Origin: Tubiluchus corallicola | Lineage: Eukaryota > Priapulida > Priapulimorpha > Priapulimorphida > Tubiluchidae | NCBI GenBank assembly: GCA_030141605.1 | Contig: JAQGDQ010000007.1 | Location: 374,001-419,413 of the forward strand | DNA length: 45,413 nucleotides | Direction: 5' to 3' | Shown: positions 12,101-22,800 of the stretch, one piece after another | Layout: each line of letters begins with the position of its first letter | How positions within the stretch are numbered: position 1 is the stretch's first letter | Notes under the pieces: generated by a model | Told to the model about the DNA's origin: nothing | The model's database searches: none | What the model saw: only the letters and a program-made list of their open reading frames with translations | Made by a program: the position numbers and the translations under genes

Positions 12101-15100
12101 ATCATCAAGAAAATTTATAAAAAATGCTAGAAATCTAATTTTATAACCCCGTACTCACTTTTCTGTTTAGAAACTAGTACTGCAATTGTAAAAAGCTTGT
12201 ATTTTCAAACTCTGGTAGTAGCTCATGGGAGCAATGAATTTGCTTCGGGTTTTTTCTGTTTCCAAGCGCAGATCTTTGTCAGAAAAAGCTATCTACTGGA
12301 TTTAAACATAACATCAATGTTTTCTTGCAAAGTCCATAGAACCAACATTTGTGCGGTTGCTAAGTGTTTTGTAGAAACACGACAAAAAACAATGGCTAAC
12401 ATTAACAGTGATTTTCTGAAAGTTAGTTTTTCAGTGTGCAGCTTGCACCTCAACTTCAGCGTGGATTATCTTACCTTAGAAATAATGTAGAGTTTTGACC
12501 TTGGTATCAAAATAATTCTCATGAAATGGAGATTCAGGATATGTGAATAACTAGAAAAGCCTAATTGCCGTCTTATGGACGATTTTGCTATGCAAGCACA
12601 CATATATTTGTTATATATGTATAAACAGTGACTTTCGTGAAAGAATTACTACAACCGAAACGCAATTTACGTTCGTAACACTAGTTCTTCCCTGTTGCAT
12701 GCATTTTGCCATTCACTAGCACCTACATTTCGAAAACGCGCTCCACAATTAACAGGTGCTGTATCTCTCAGTTCAAAGGTGTTCATTTGTGACGTACTGC
12801 ACATGTTCGACAGCTCGTGCGTGAGCACAGCAGTAAATTTGAAATTTGAATTTTTATGCTGAGTTTTAGTACTTTAATTTTCGCTTTTGCACAAATGTGC
12901 AACGCGCTCGTGGATTGTTTTGGTTGTTGAAAATTGTGTTCGTTTGTAATGTCATCAATAGTTGGGGTCTCCTGCCATTAATTAAGATTTTGATCTATTA
13001 TTTAATTGTCGGAAATGCTTTTGCAGTATTATTGGTGTTAAAATGTATACTTTTGCCGTACTTGAAAATGTGGAAGTATGTGACAAATCATCCTGTCTTT
13101 CTTTTAAGTTACTTGTCCCAAAAACCACCATAAACAGTTACCATTGCCGACTACACTAAGTGAATACACCACAAACAATTATGATTTTGGCTGCTATACT
13201 GGAAAAACACACCACAAGCAAATCTGGGGATCTTATCTATAAGTTAGCTCTGTGACATGAATAAGCACTTTAAATGCTAACTGTCAGGTCTAAAAAACGT
13301 CTCAAGTGTGGTTAGTTAGCTAATAATTTTTATAAATTGCTTATTGAAAACTTAGCAGCTACCGGTTGATTGTCAGTGAAGCGGCAAACTTCCTAACTCA
13401 AGGTTTTCCTATATAAGTATCAGAATTAACACTCACTCGTACCCACTACAAAGCCTGTTGAGGAAGGTACAATTGCAATTCTAAAAATAACATTACCTAC
13501 TTTTACAGACAAGCATTGTAATAAGAAATGAAAGATAAAACTAATGTCAATCAGACAGATTATATAAGAACAATAGCTAGCTTAAAAATAAACTACAAAT
13601 ACGATGCTATCTAAGGCATAATAATAATAATAATAATAATAATAATCTTTTATTTATCTTTTAACACACACAGTTACAATACAATTAATTTAGCAACAAA
13701 AATGTGAAGAAAGGGCAGCGAAAGACCAATTGGTCATCTAGTCAGCTGCCCTTTGGTTAGTGATGAACATTTTTTAAAGGCGCTATGCTACAGTGTATTA
13801 GTGTTAGTACTGCTTATAATAAAAATTAAATTGTTAGGAATGACATAAAATTGATAATGATATGCTTATAATGTGTTAGTACAATTCATACACAGTAATA
13901 ATAAGTGCATAATAATAATAATAAAAAAATCAAACTGAAGATAACTGAAATAAGGACTGAAACAAGAACTGAAATAAAAATCTGACATCAGGAACATAAT
14001 AACAATGGCAACTGAAATTTACTTTATAACGCAAGCATAATGTAAAAAAAAATACAGAGCGATTTTTGATGATCTGATGTAAAATAAATTGGCAGATAGT
14101 TAGAGCACAAAAAATTACCTGTATGACTGCATGAGGAGATTGACAATTGGAGTCCAGACTTTGAAAATGATCTACAGAAGTTAGACAATAAACAATTAAA
14201 TATGGAAGTTAATTGATCCTGCTATAACAGTAACTGCTCTTGCAAAAGGAATAAAAGTTGTTCAGTAATAAGTTTGCAAGAGTTGACATTTGTATAATTT
14301 ACTTAAGTGATAGATACTAGTTGATTGCTTAAGATCATCTGAAAGAGTATTCCATAGAACTGTACCATTATGTTTTAAAGTTTGTAAACCTTAAAACATA
14401 ATGGTACAGTTCTATGGAATACTCTTTCAGATGATCTTAAGCAATCAACTAGTATCTATCACTTAAGTAAATTATACAAATGTCAACTCTTGCAAACTTA
14501 TTACTGAACAACTTTTATTCCTTTTGCAAGGTTGCAACAAGGTTGCATAACTTAGGTTGGATTGTTAACAATGACACGGCTTAAGTTAAAGGAAGAACAC
14601 ACAAATTATTATAATTAAGTTTTGCCTTTCTGAAGATATAATATATGTGTTTCAAAGATCAGTAGATAATTAACAGAGTAGAGAGGTCATTAGGTCCACA
14701 AAGAATGAAGCTGCGTTTTTCAGTTACGAACCAAGAATTAAAATTGAAGTAAGTAAGAATAGTAGCTACTTTAGCAAGAAAAGGGAGGCATATACTTATT
14801 TATGTGAAGCCTTTCAACAGAAATTGTTCTGAAGTTTCACTCCGTGGATTACACGTATTACATAAGGGTGACAAACATAGATTGTGCTTATAAAGAGAGC
14901 AATTTTAATATTGTACCTAAGCACAATCGACAATAATGCAGCAGCATACCTACTTTCTGAAAATTAGGATGAAACATTTTAACTAATGTCTTTCTGATTG
15001 ATGGTTTGGTTGGTTCATCATTTGATTCACCATAAATAGGCTGTGTACTCGAAGTAGCTTTGTTATTGTAAAACAACAGAACAAGTTTGTGCTGTTCAAT

Positions 15101-18100
15101 AGATAATACAGTTAATTGAGCGGTTTTTGTTTTAGAAAATTTGCTTTAGTTTCCTTATTTCAGAGACAGTCTTATTTCTGACAGTTTTGTAATATTCCTA
15201 GTAAGTTATATAATATTTAATGTCTTTTTGAATATTTTGTAAAACCTGTCCCTGTGATGCTGATTTTTAGCTCGTCGTACTTTTTTTAGTATTCGTATTT
15301 GTATTCCGGTCTTAACTACCGGAATAAAATTTGAGTTGAACTGACTTGAAGATAACGTATATAACTAGATATCCATGGGTCATCTGTTGGGAAAATTACC
15401 ACCAGCTGATTAATTATTTAGTTAGCACAGATGTTAACAAAAGTAACCATAAGTTTAGCACAAGTGCACAAGTTTAAATTTTAAGATATTAATTCCCAGT
15501 AAACTGCTGATTGTTTATTAATAATTGACATCTAAGTCATCATACTTCCAAATTTTTCTATAGTATTTTTAGACAAGAATACCCTAATTTCATTGTGGCC
15601 TAGAACAGTACAAGGTCTGCATATGTTAGCTATAGGTGTCAGCATCAAAGAAGTTTTAAACCAGCTTGAACAATTAGTAATAATGAGGTTAGTAAAAAAT
15701 ACAAGACTGCATAATAAGTGTTTTTTGTTTTGATTAATTATGTAAACATTCACATTACAAAGATCATTTATACATTGCTTCACTAGCAATGATATTTTAT
15801 TTTTGTTTCAGATAAATGTGAAGAACTAATTAGAATAGCACGCAAGTATGATGTCTTATTATTTGCGGATGATGTCTATAACATATTATTTTACCAGGGA
15901 GCACCTGTGAAGCGACTGTTTTCATATGACAGTAGGTAAGTTGAAGGAAGTAGATAGCAGATTTTAAAAAAATGCAATGTTCTATCAGCTAAAAACAGCA
16001 ATATTCGCTCTGGGAGTGTAAATAGCTACTGTAACTATGTTCTCAGCACTCATTAATAACTCAGAAAAACAATTGTTCATAGTATTTTACTTACTTATGA
16101 GTTAATGTCATTCATTTCATCAAACTACTCATTTACGTACTACTTTTAGATCATTCACTTGTTTTTAAATATAATTATACCTATGGAACATTTTAATTTT
16201 ATGGCTTCAAAATGACTGCACTTGGTATAGTCACCATTGGCTCAAACATGTTTAAGTAAAAGTTTTGAAGACTACTACTTCAAACGTAGACTTTGTGTAC
16301 AGTGTGATTATATACAAACAACATAAAATTTTAAGATGAGTGTTTAAAGCACAAGAAAACCCTCCATAAACGTAAACCTTAAAAAATTCGTCTTGAATTT
16401 TTATGTCACTTACATATTGCATTTTGACATACAGGACTTCAATCGGCAGTCACGCTGTGTAAAACACGTAAATTTAAACTCCCGCGATGTCCGTTCGATG
16501 CAGCCATTTTGACGATAAGTCATTTGAAACAAGTTTAGATAACATTGTGTGAACATTAAAAAATCAGAGCATGCGCAGCACACACGCCACTAACTGAGAA
16601 AAATTTTTAATTACTGTATCTTGCCAATAAGATTAAAAATACATTTTTGGTTAGTGCGTAGTGCACCTGGAGGGTGAGTCAGTGACATTTTATTACCAAT
16701 TGTTGAAAGCATTTTAAATAATTAAAAATTTTCTTTTCTAGTTACATTAGTTTTTCCGGCCGGTAAGTGAAAAGCTAAGTAATATAGGTTTGCATGGAAA
16801 GTTTTTTGGGGCATAATTTAACATTACCTTTTCTTCCGCTGATTTACGTTGCGTAAGTGACGTCATGTAATAGCGACTTCGGAACATGATTGCGGGAGAT
16901 TTAAAATGAATACAAAACAAAAATTACTTTTAACACAAGTACGATATTTGCTGAAAATGCTGTAAACTAATATAATTTTTTAAAAAGATTTTTCTGAAAC
17001 CTACTTCAGATACCCCTTTTCTCGTCCTTTAAGTCCATGCGAAAATTCGTAATATGTTTTTTTCTCTGTTTGTCCAACTTAAGCTACTCAGAATGTAAAA
17101 CAAGGATTGTTTCTTGCATAATAGCTTATACATGCTATGAGAAAAAAGCTCACAATTAGAACAGTTATAAACTTTCATAATTTATACTGTGTTTGACTGC
17201 ATTCACATGTGCACAGTGTGAGTTGCCGGGAGCGTGGCGGCAAGTGAAACCGCCCAGACACAGTTTTCCTTGGGGTAATCTGTCAGTTTATTAAACCAGA
17301 CGCCATATTAATTAACTTCAGTCACTGTAACCACTCGGCTATTCTCTTTCCCTCTTAGAATATTTTTAGTTCATATAGTATATTTTTTAAGTTTTTATTT
17401 AAGAATTTGCCGATTAAAAATTTTCAGTTCTAGCATACCTTTTATAATCTGAGTAACGGTTAAAACTTTCGTCTCACATTTGATTTTTGCTTTTTCTAAT
17501 TTTTAGAGATGACCCTGAATTCAAGGGCAGTGTTGTGTCAAATGGGACATTCTCGAAGATAACTGGTGGAGGAATGAGGTTGGGCTGGTATGAGTTGCCA
17601 CCCAATTTAGTCCAACAGATTGCCACATTGTGAGTAACATTTGACGTTACAGTGATTATTGTTTTTGTAAGTTTATTAACACTTGCACAAAATTTAGGGT
17701 TTTTAAATGTCTATCTAAACTTACACTTTTTTAGAAGTTCTCAACATGACAGTCCATACATCGGCCATCGATATAATATACATAACTGTTGCTTTCTGTA
17801 AACAATCTACTTTCAAATTTATCAAAAAAAAATGTAATGGCTAGCAATCCAAATGACCTCTTGTGTAAATCCAGTTTTTAAGGAAAGGCCAGGCCTTCGG
17901 GGAAGTTAGGTTTTTCAGTGTTCACGAAAAATGGTGGAACGACTTAGTAATAAAAGTATGATAAGCGCCTCTTGTAGTTAATGAAATCACTTTAAAGTCG
18001 GGATCATTTCACTCTGGGGCACTCGCACTTTGAATGCCCATTCTTTCACCAATGACAATCGGCCGAAGAAAAGCAGTGCACTGTCAATTTCCATCATAAG

Positions 18101-19710
18101 TATAATAAGTTTTTAAAAAAAAATAGATAGCTAATTTGTGATATTTTTGCGTGAACATATTACACGTAAATAGCAACATACGTGTCATTTGATCAATAAT
18201 ATAGCTGTACGAATTTAAAATTAATGCAATAATTCAAAAAAATATTTCTAGTTAACATTTTTAGAACGTTGTTACGCTGCACGATGAAGTTCTGCATGAT
18301 AGAATTCACCTATTTAAAAACTTTAGAAGTAACAAGTTAATTTGTTGCACTTTTGATTTTTTGCTGAGAACAATGGATTGTTTGCTGTGCACTTTTGAGC
18401 TTGAAAAGGTGTAGATGAAATTTTCTAAATTGTACTAATTGTCTAAATTCAACATTAACAAAAAAGAAACAGCTAGTTATTGGTAAGAATGACCAGAAGT
18501 TTCAAGCAAGCAGAAAGAAATTAATCTGTAAAAATACAAATGAAATTCATAAAATATTTAATTTATATGAACTACAATTGATTTTTGCCCTTGGAAAGAA
18601 TCTTTTTCTTTTATATTAGTTTCTATGGAAGGCTTGGTTTCATTTAACAACGTTTTGCTTAACATCGAGTTTTGCTTACAGTGAACCACTTAGCATTGTT
18701 AAGCGAGAACTTACTGCATTATGAAAACGTCAGGTTTTTATCATAAAACTTTCTTTTGCAGACCTTCAATGATTAGTGCCGGCTGTAGTAATCAAGTCAT
18801 ATCAGCCATTATGTCAAGCGTTATAGAACTTGGCTTACTAGCAGAACACGTACAGCAGTTGAGGGAAGAATACACGGTCAAGATGAAACTTGCTATAGAA
18901 TTACTGAAAAACGAGTTGCCAGATGGGGCTACTATAACCGAACCAGATGGTGGTTACTTCATTTGGATCACATTACCATTTTCTGATCGCAGCACTAAGA
19001 ATATTAGAGTTCTGGCAAAGTCAAAATTTAACGTCTTTTTTGCTTGTGGCGCAGAGTAAGTCATTTTTCTGTAGAAAGGTGACACGGAAATGATTTTATT
19101 ATTTACTTATCGACCATAGGTACCCATTTTCCGCTGTTTTTCTAAACATAATAGTATTTAAATGTTAAAATGTTCTTAATGCCAGCATACCAATTTGTGA
19201 CTTGTTAGTTGCTACCGCATCTACTGCAGCCAAATTGCAAACTGTTGATGATTCTTAATTACCGAAAATTTGTGCAAAAAGTGGTACAGTCTCAAACAGC
19301 TATTATTTATAAAGCATAATAGGACAGCCCTGAGGAAAATACTAACATCTTTTTATTAGAAACATTTAGACTGTCCCCTGTGTGGATTTGTGTAATATGA
19401 ATTTTTCACTTTTTGGGCTATTTTGTCTGAGGATTAATGCAATTGACTTTTGAAATGCTGTAGTCTAGAAGTATGTAGGCGTTTACACTATCATTGGTGA
19501 TTTTGTTTTTTTGTGAAGACACAGGTTATCGAGAAACAGCCCACAATGTTCTATATGTTGTTTTTCAGCTTCACACTGCAGCCGGAAGGAACTTCCGCGC
19601 TAAAATTTGACAACTGCATACGAGTCTGTATAAGTCATTACCCCAAGGATCGTCTGCTGGAGGGACTGCACCGAATGTGTAACGCCATCAAAGCCTTTAC
19701 AAAGCCCTAA
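6016..19710 (+). CDS. PLP-dependent aminotransferase, class I/II (eight exons joined)
   Basis: Join of 6016-6159, 7696-7811, 8906-9060, 10118-10276, 15812-15935, 17507-17629, 18762-19055 and 19569-19710. All introns are GT..AG and phases match (0,2,1,1,2,2,2), giving 418 residues, the normal length for fold-type I aminotransferases. Hallmarks: QYGPVRG (59-65), NTGATNGL (93-100, cofactor phosphate region), NNPTG (182-186), ADDVY with Asp211 and Tyr214 contacting PLP, SKI with Schiff-base Lys250, Arg257, GGYFIW in exon 7, and Arg390 in the C-terminal IRV motif that binds the substrate carboxylate. No catalytic residue is missing. Sequence style (QYGPVRG.., FVEDPTYF) recalls YER152C-like and 2-aminoadipate-transaminase-like proteins; the substrate is not determined. 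No targeting peptide is evident, so cytosol is the default. The start at 6016 is the first in-frame ATG of exon 1, but the frame is open back to the acceptor, so an upstream 5' exon may exist. Confidence 0.92.
6541..7605. repeat. 42-bp minisatellite, partly organised as a 125-bp higher-order repeat (aminotransferase intron 1)
   Basis: About 25 tandem copies of a 42-bp monomer. The left part (6541 to about 7080) has diverged single monomers of the type AGCTTCCATAGAGTTACTGC. The right part (7108-7605) is four copies of a trimer, starting at 7108, 7233, 7358 and 7483. Each trimer is made of a 41-bp monomer (CCAAGTACTTC type) and two 42-bp monomers (AGTAGTGCTTC and ACTAGTGCTTC types), 125 bp in all. 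Aligned, both parts share one ancestral monomer. Because 42 is divisible by three, the left part reads as a 14-residue repeat in one frame; this is not a gene. Confidence 0.93.
7696..7811 (+). CDS. aminotransferase exon 2
   Basis: The acceptor ends in TTATAG (7695) and the donor is GTATGT (7812). It encodes KRELQEGNMFQYGPVRGDFY.. to QYRDNVD and ends in phase 2. QYGPVRG is the conserved Tyr/Gly-rich segment ahead of the cofactor-binding domain. Confidence 0.9.
7812..8905 (+). other. intron 2 of the aminotransferase gene
   Basis: No gene inside. Two stretches, about 7900-7980 and about 8435-8520, look like diverged direct copies of one another (TTTTCCTRTTCTSAGAAT.. followed by CTTGTTCT..GTACAT..), so an old repeat is probable. 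Nothing else was recognised. Confidence 0.5.
8906..9060 (+). CDS. aminotransferase exon 3
   Basis: The acceptor is TATTTATAG (8905) and the donor GTAACA (9061). It encodes RDLYVNTGATNGLRFL.. to LGMNLVG and ends in phase 1. It carries the NTGATNGL phosphate-binding turn and the FVEDPTYF segment, whose aromatic residue stacks on the cofactor ring in this family. Confidence 0.92.
9061..10117 (+). other. intron 3 of the aminotransferase gene
   Basis: No gene or well-supported transposon. A short tRNA-like A-box string (TAGGTTGGTAAAGC, near 9437) is not followed by a B-box and is not called. Confidence 0.45.
10118..10276 (+). CDS. aminotransferase exon 4
   Basis: The acceptor is TTCTCTTTTCAG (10117) and the donor GTAAGC (10277). 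It encodes PTKNCAIDTGEFERLL.. to YLVPTFNNPTGISYTP, with NNPTG, the Asn-Pro-Thr-Gly motif whose Asn hydrogen-bonds the PLP 3'-hydroxyl. It ends in phase 1, before the 5.5-kb transposon-rich intron 4. Confidence 0.93.
10496..10640. mobile_element. small dispersed repeat, copy A
   Basis: This segment aligns with 27432-27560 in an intron of the WSC gene. Shared blocks are TGCATT.TCCA.CTG, AAAATCAATA, AAAAATAACG.ATAA, CGGGT.CATTGAAA and CAGTATAAAC-like tracts ending at TCCGCA. The core has imperfect inverted ends (CGGAATAAAAATC.. at 10523 and ..ATTTGATTTATTCCG at 10626), suggesting a MITE-like element of about 100-140 bp. The family name is unknown. Confidence 0.55.
11210..11934 (-). mobile_element. 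pogo-like (Tc1/mariner superfamily) DNA transposon, internally deleted
   Basis: The ends are inverted: TACCGTATTTCTTCGAGTAT at the left, and at the right the reverse complement TACCGTATTTATTCGAATAT. The terminal TA dinucleotides are consistent with a TA target duplication. Subterminal ATAATGCGCAC / ATAACGCGCACC repeats are also inverted. Inside, 11430-11510 on the minus strand encodes an acidic C-terminus like those of pogo/jerky-type transposases. At 725 bp it cannot hold a full transposase, so it is a deletion derivative in intron 4. Confidence 0.72.
11430..11510 (-). pseudogene. C-terminal remnant of a pogo-like transposase
   Basis: Twenty-six codons plus a stop read TDDKLTQEEWEQLF then GVSDDESDFEGF. 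An acidic, Trp- and Phe-containing tail ending in EGF and a stop is a common end of pogo/tigger-type transposases. No DDE catalytic core lies upstream. The call rests on the tail sequence and its place inside matching inverted repeats. Confidence 0.5.
11935..13617 (+). other. middle of intron 4, no gene seen
   Basis: About 1.7 kb inside aminotransferase intron 4. Open frames of 78-97 codons at 12197-12490 and 12897-13133 lack recognisable domains and splice logic. A slightly GC-richer patch near 12650-12850 was not identified. Confidence 0.4.
13618..14378 (-). mobile_element. 3' end of a LINE, minus strand, with (TTA)n tail
   Basis: Read on the minus strand, it starts at the palindrome centre with the last 39 codons of a LINE ORF2 (NGTVLWNTLSDDLKQSTS.. 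to LLQTYY and a stop; the LWNxLPxxLK signature is typical of CR1/L2/Jockey-type ORF2 C-termini). A 3' UTR with the stem-loop AAGGGCAGC..GCTGCCCTT (13711-13753) follows, ending in a (TAA)n tract at 13618-13646. It is 5'-truncated, as most LINE insertions are. Confidence 0.68.
14239..14530. repeat. perfect 140-bp inverted repeat with 12-bp spacer
   Basis: The left arm 14239-14378 and right arm 14391-14530 are exact reverse complements over all 140 positions. The spacer is AGTTTGTAAACC. Both arms carry the same LINE ORF2 C-terminus and the start of its 3' UTR, head to head. As RNA, intron 4 would fold here into a long uninterrupted hairpin. The exact identity implies a recent inverted duplication or an assembly or library fold-back artefact. 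Confidence 0.95.
14391..14560 (+). pseudogene. LINE ORF2 C-terminus, plus strand (right arm)
   Basis: On the plus strand 14391-14507 encodes the same 39-codon ORF2 C-terminus found on the minus strand in the left arm, ending in TGA. Identity to the left copy stops at 14530; the following bases (GTTGCAACAAGGTTGCATAA..) differ from the left copy's 3' UTR. No upstream part of ORF2 is present. Confidence 0.6.
14561..15811 (+). other. end of intron 4, with a LINE-like tail at 15230-15350
   Basis: Mostly unrecognised AT-rich DNA. Near 15290-15350 an ACCGGAATAAAATTTGAGTTG.. stretch ending in GACTTGAAG resembles the 3' terminus of the LINE at 2140-3362, so another truncated LINE tail on the plus strand is likely. 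No host exon is seen before the acceptor at 15811. Confidence 0.35.
15812..15935 (+). CDS. aminotransferase exon 5
   Basis: The acceptor is TTTTGTTTCAG (15811) and the donor GTAAGT (15936). It encodes KCEELIRIARKYDVLLFADD.. to LFSYDS and ends in phase 2. The ADDVY motif supplies the Asp that pairs with the PLP pyridine nitrogen and the Tyr that contacts its hydroxyl. Confidence 0.92.
15936..17506 (+). other. intron 5, with a candidate inverted-repeat element at 16470-16907
   Basis: No gene. AATTTAAACTCCCGCGATGT (16471-16490) is imperfectly inverted as ACATGATTGCGGGAGATTTA (16884-16903), bounding about 440 bp that could be a degenerate DNA transposon. A related inverted pair (GTCACTTAC / GTAAGTGAC) lies at about 16404 and 16854. 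No target duplication was identified. The rest is unremarkable. Confidence 0.3.
17507..17629 (+). CDS. aminotransferase exon 6, with the Schiff-base lysine
   Basis: The acceptor is AATTTTTAG (17506) and the donor GTGAGT (17630). It encodes DDPEFKGSVVSNGTFSKITG.. to LVQQIAT and ends in phase 2. Lys250 in TFSKI is the PLP-binding lysine and Arg257 in GMRLGW contacts the cofactor phosphate, so this exon decides that the enzyme can be catalytic. Confidence 0.94.
17630..18761 (+). other. intron 6 of the aminotransferase gene
   Basis: No gene. The stretch 18630-18719, read on the minus strand, begins GCAGTAAGTTCTCGCTTAAC and continues with GCTTAAC-type repeats. This resembles a terminus of a tigger/pogo-type element, but the partner end was not found. 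Bases 17880-18070 are somewhat GC-richer and unidentified. Confidence 0.35.
18762..19055 (+). CDS. aminotransferase exon 7
   Basis: The acceptor is TTCTTTTGCAG (18761) and the donor GTAAGT (19056). It is the longest exon. It encodes PSMISAGCSNQVISAIMSSV.. to FNVFFACGA and ends in phase 2. It contains the helix entering the small domain and the PDGGYFIW segment lining the active site. Confidence 0.93.
19569..19710 (+). CDS. aminotransferase exon 8 (terminal)
   Basis: The acceptor is TTTTTCAG (19568). It encodes FTLQPEGTSALKFDNCIRVC.. to IKAFTKP and the TAA at 19708-19710. The Arg in NCIRV is the substrate-carboxylate arginine. Typical class I enzymes end shortly after this motif, so the C-terminus is complete. 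Confidence 0.93.
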
Positions 19711-19807
19711 TCTTAGTGCAGTTTCTCACTGTTAATATGGTTTCAGTGGCAACACGAAGTCTTTATGTTTATGAATGGCCTCAGGCATGGTGTAGCCTAC
19801 CAATTCC

Positions 19808-19872
19808 ATTAAACCTGCCTCTCGCAAAAAAGGACTATTATTACCTCTTGTGTTGTGAAATTCATTATTAAA
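19808..19872 (+). terminator. candidate polyadenylation signals of the aminotransferase gene
   Basis: ATTAAA occurs at 19808-19813 and 19867-19872, 98 and 157 bases after the stop codon. The second is followed by a T/GT-rich stretch (TTTTACTTTTGTGTGTTTTG) as expected of a downstream element. ATTAAA is the commonest variant of the animal poly(A) hexamer. Confidence 0.4.
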
Positions 19873-22800
19873 GTTTTACTTTTGTGTGTTTTGTTAGACG
19901 CTCGTTTTTTAGTCATTTAACTGACATATGGTAGACCTATTTGTCAGAGTATGTGCATGTGCGTGATATACAAATTACTGAACTTGAACACAATTATTAT
20001 TATTACAATATTAATAATAACAATCATCAACGACCAGTTGAAGTTCCATGAAATTCCATGTAGCCAAAATGATATTGTTTTTCATTTGATTTTCAATAAG
20101 CCAATCATTACACAGATTTTTACTTCTGAAAATTCAGGCCCGGATTAAGACTTCAAGAGGCCCTTTATAAGCACTAAAAAGATTGTGGTACTCCCATATA
20201 TGGGTAATTCAGAATAAAAACAATGTTAAATTGTGAAGTGAAATTTATCTTTCGAAGTAAAAAAAACTTGTAGTAACATTTATGTACAGTAATATGCTAG
20301 GGCATCAGCTTTGCATTACATAAAATGTGATATTAGTTTAAAAATGGAGAAAAATGTAGTTAACTTGTTAAACTAACTTTTGTTTGTTGTTGCTGTTGTA
20401 TAAGATGTTCCATGCATAGATTCTTAGTTAAACCATCCTAAGCAGTTACTCGTTTTAAGTTTTCAAATCACTGTAATAGTAATCAAACTTAACTAATTCC
20501 ATTTGGGTTCAAAATAACACCTGTGATTTTAGTCATGACGGTTGACCCAAGAGTTGACGTGCCAATTGTTAAGTTTCTTCTTACTATAATTGGTCGGACA
20601 GGGTTAGCTTTGTGGTTTTATTTGGCTATATTATTGTTGTGAAGTATAAGCATACTTTCAAATCTTCTACAAAAATCATTTTTTATTGATTATTTTTGTA
20701 ATCTTAATTTTTAGCATTAATGCCAATGGCAGAGCAAATCAGGTGGTGTTAATAGTTGGAATTTGTACTATAAACTTACATGAAAGACAGGAAGTGTAAA
20801 AATGTTGAAACACACCCTGGATTTGAACCAGGGATCTCGAACGTACAAGACGTGGAGGTGGTGTTAATAGTTGGATTTTTTACTGTAAATTTACATGAAA
20901 GACAGGAAGTGTAAAAAAGTTGAAACACTCCCGAATTTGAACCAAAATCTCGAACTTACGAGACATGTAATTATCGCTAGATCACCGTATCCCTTGATCA
21001 TCATAGGATCATTAATCATTCTTTATAATATTATTTGAAATTATGTGGTTTTATTTTGGGGACATTTTTTCGATTAGTTATAGTAGTACTTAAATATGCT
21101 GGCTGATAAGAGAGGTCTAGAAGTCTTCGTTAATGTTGAGAACATTAATGCTATTTTTTGCTGTGATGCACATAAATGACTACATTTAGGTCTGAATAAA
21201 TGGTTATCATCGTCAGAGTTGCAACTAATGTGTTTTGCTTTTTGATGCTGTATCTAAATAATTCTACTAGTGCATGTGTGTATTTTTGAATTCTAAATGT
21301 TTGACGACCTTCCAAGTTCATTTTTGAGCGATTTTCACTCAGATATGGAAACCCAGAGAAACTAAAAAATGTGCTATTATAGAAAGATTTGCATAATTGT
21401 TGTGCACTCTCTATACAATGTACTTTACTGCATCAGATTAACATAAAATGTAAAACATTATATAGATAACAGGTGATAGGAATTACTGAATGTTATTTTG
21501 GCACAAGGAAAGGAAAAACCAAAACTAATGAAGATTAAGTGGAAACAAGTTAATATAGGTCAAATTAAATGCAATCACTCTATCAGATGCAGAAGATGCT
21601 GGATATTTCTTCAAGAGCATACTAAAAATGCATTTGTATTTGATATTGTGCCCTGCAAGTGTCAGTTTGCATATGTGAGAAACGAATCAGAAATCTAAAG
21701 GTTTGATCCAACTGGCTCTTGAAACCCCATCTGCACTTCACACGTTCCAGGGATACGCTGCTAGAGATGCTAATCTTTCTTGAACAATCACTGATTTACA
21801 GGAAATATGATTGGTAAATACAATAATATTGGGAATACCAAAAAATAAATAGCGGCTGTTGATCTAAAAAGACTACGTTGCATATTTTTGTGATTATGTT
21901 GAGCTCTTATGTGATTATGATTTGCCAGTTATTAAATTTTTGAGTAATGCACAGTGTTGTTTAGTTTAGTTTAGTTTAATAGTAGTAAGTCTTGCATTCA
22001 AACACTTGAAGAGTGGATGGATTTAATGGATAAGGTCGATGTAGCTGCATTTCGTGGCATTATTGGCACTTCCTTTTGGTTGTTCGCGTATCATAATAAA
22101 CTTTTTTGATAACTTCTTGGTGTTAGCAACCGTTACTGACAAGTGTCAACAACTTTGTCTGTATAAATACAATTTAGCAAGAATACTGACATGTTAGAAA
22201 ACTGAGCCTTAATTATGTAACACCATAATGTGATTATGTGTGTTAATTACCTCAGCTAATACTCCATATACTATGATCCTCCATCACCGTCTACTCCACA
22301 CCAGACCTGTTATTCATCGAGAGTTCAGTTTCAAAAGCAAACATTAGTAAGGAAACTAATCTAAAAGCAGTAAAACCACTAGTTTGCCATCATTTCCTTG
22401 GCTTGCTAGCAGGGCAACTTTCTCTAAGAAATACTGAATTTTGTTGAAGCAGGAACTTCACTTGCTGTAATTGACTGTGGAACCATTTGCTTTGCAATGC
22501 AAATCATAGTATTGGCGATTTATTGTAATGGTGCCAACTATGCGTATAGTAGCTCTGAGTGTTCTGCACACGCTTCCTCTTCTCTTTCTAAAATAAAGCT
22601 TTTGCAGTCAGTAGAACCCAATCTTCATGACAGAGTTTGACACATTCCATGCTGCAATGATTTTGCAAGCAATTTGCATAAATTGATAAAGTTATTGCTT
22701 AATTTTGTTTAAAATAGTAGGACGTACCTCACTCACATTCAAAACTTTTTTCTTTGACATGTTCAGACGTTTTCTATTTTTTCCATTGAAAACTGGTTTT

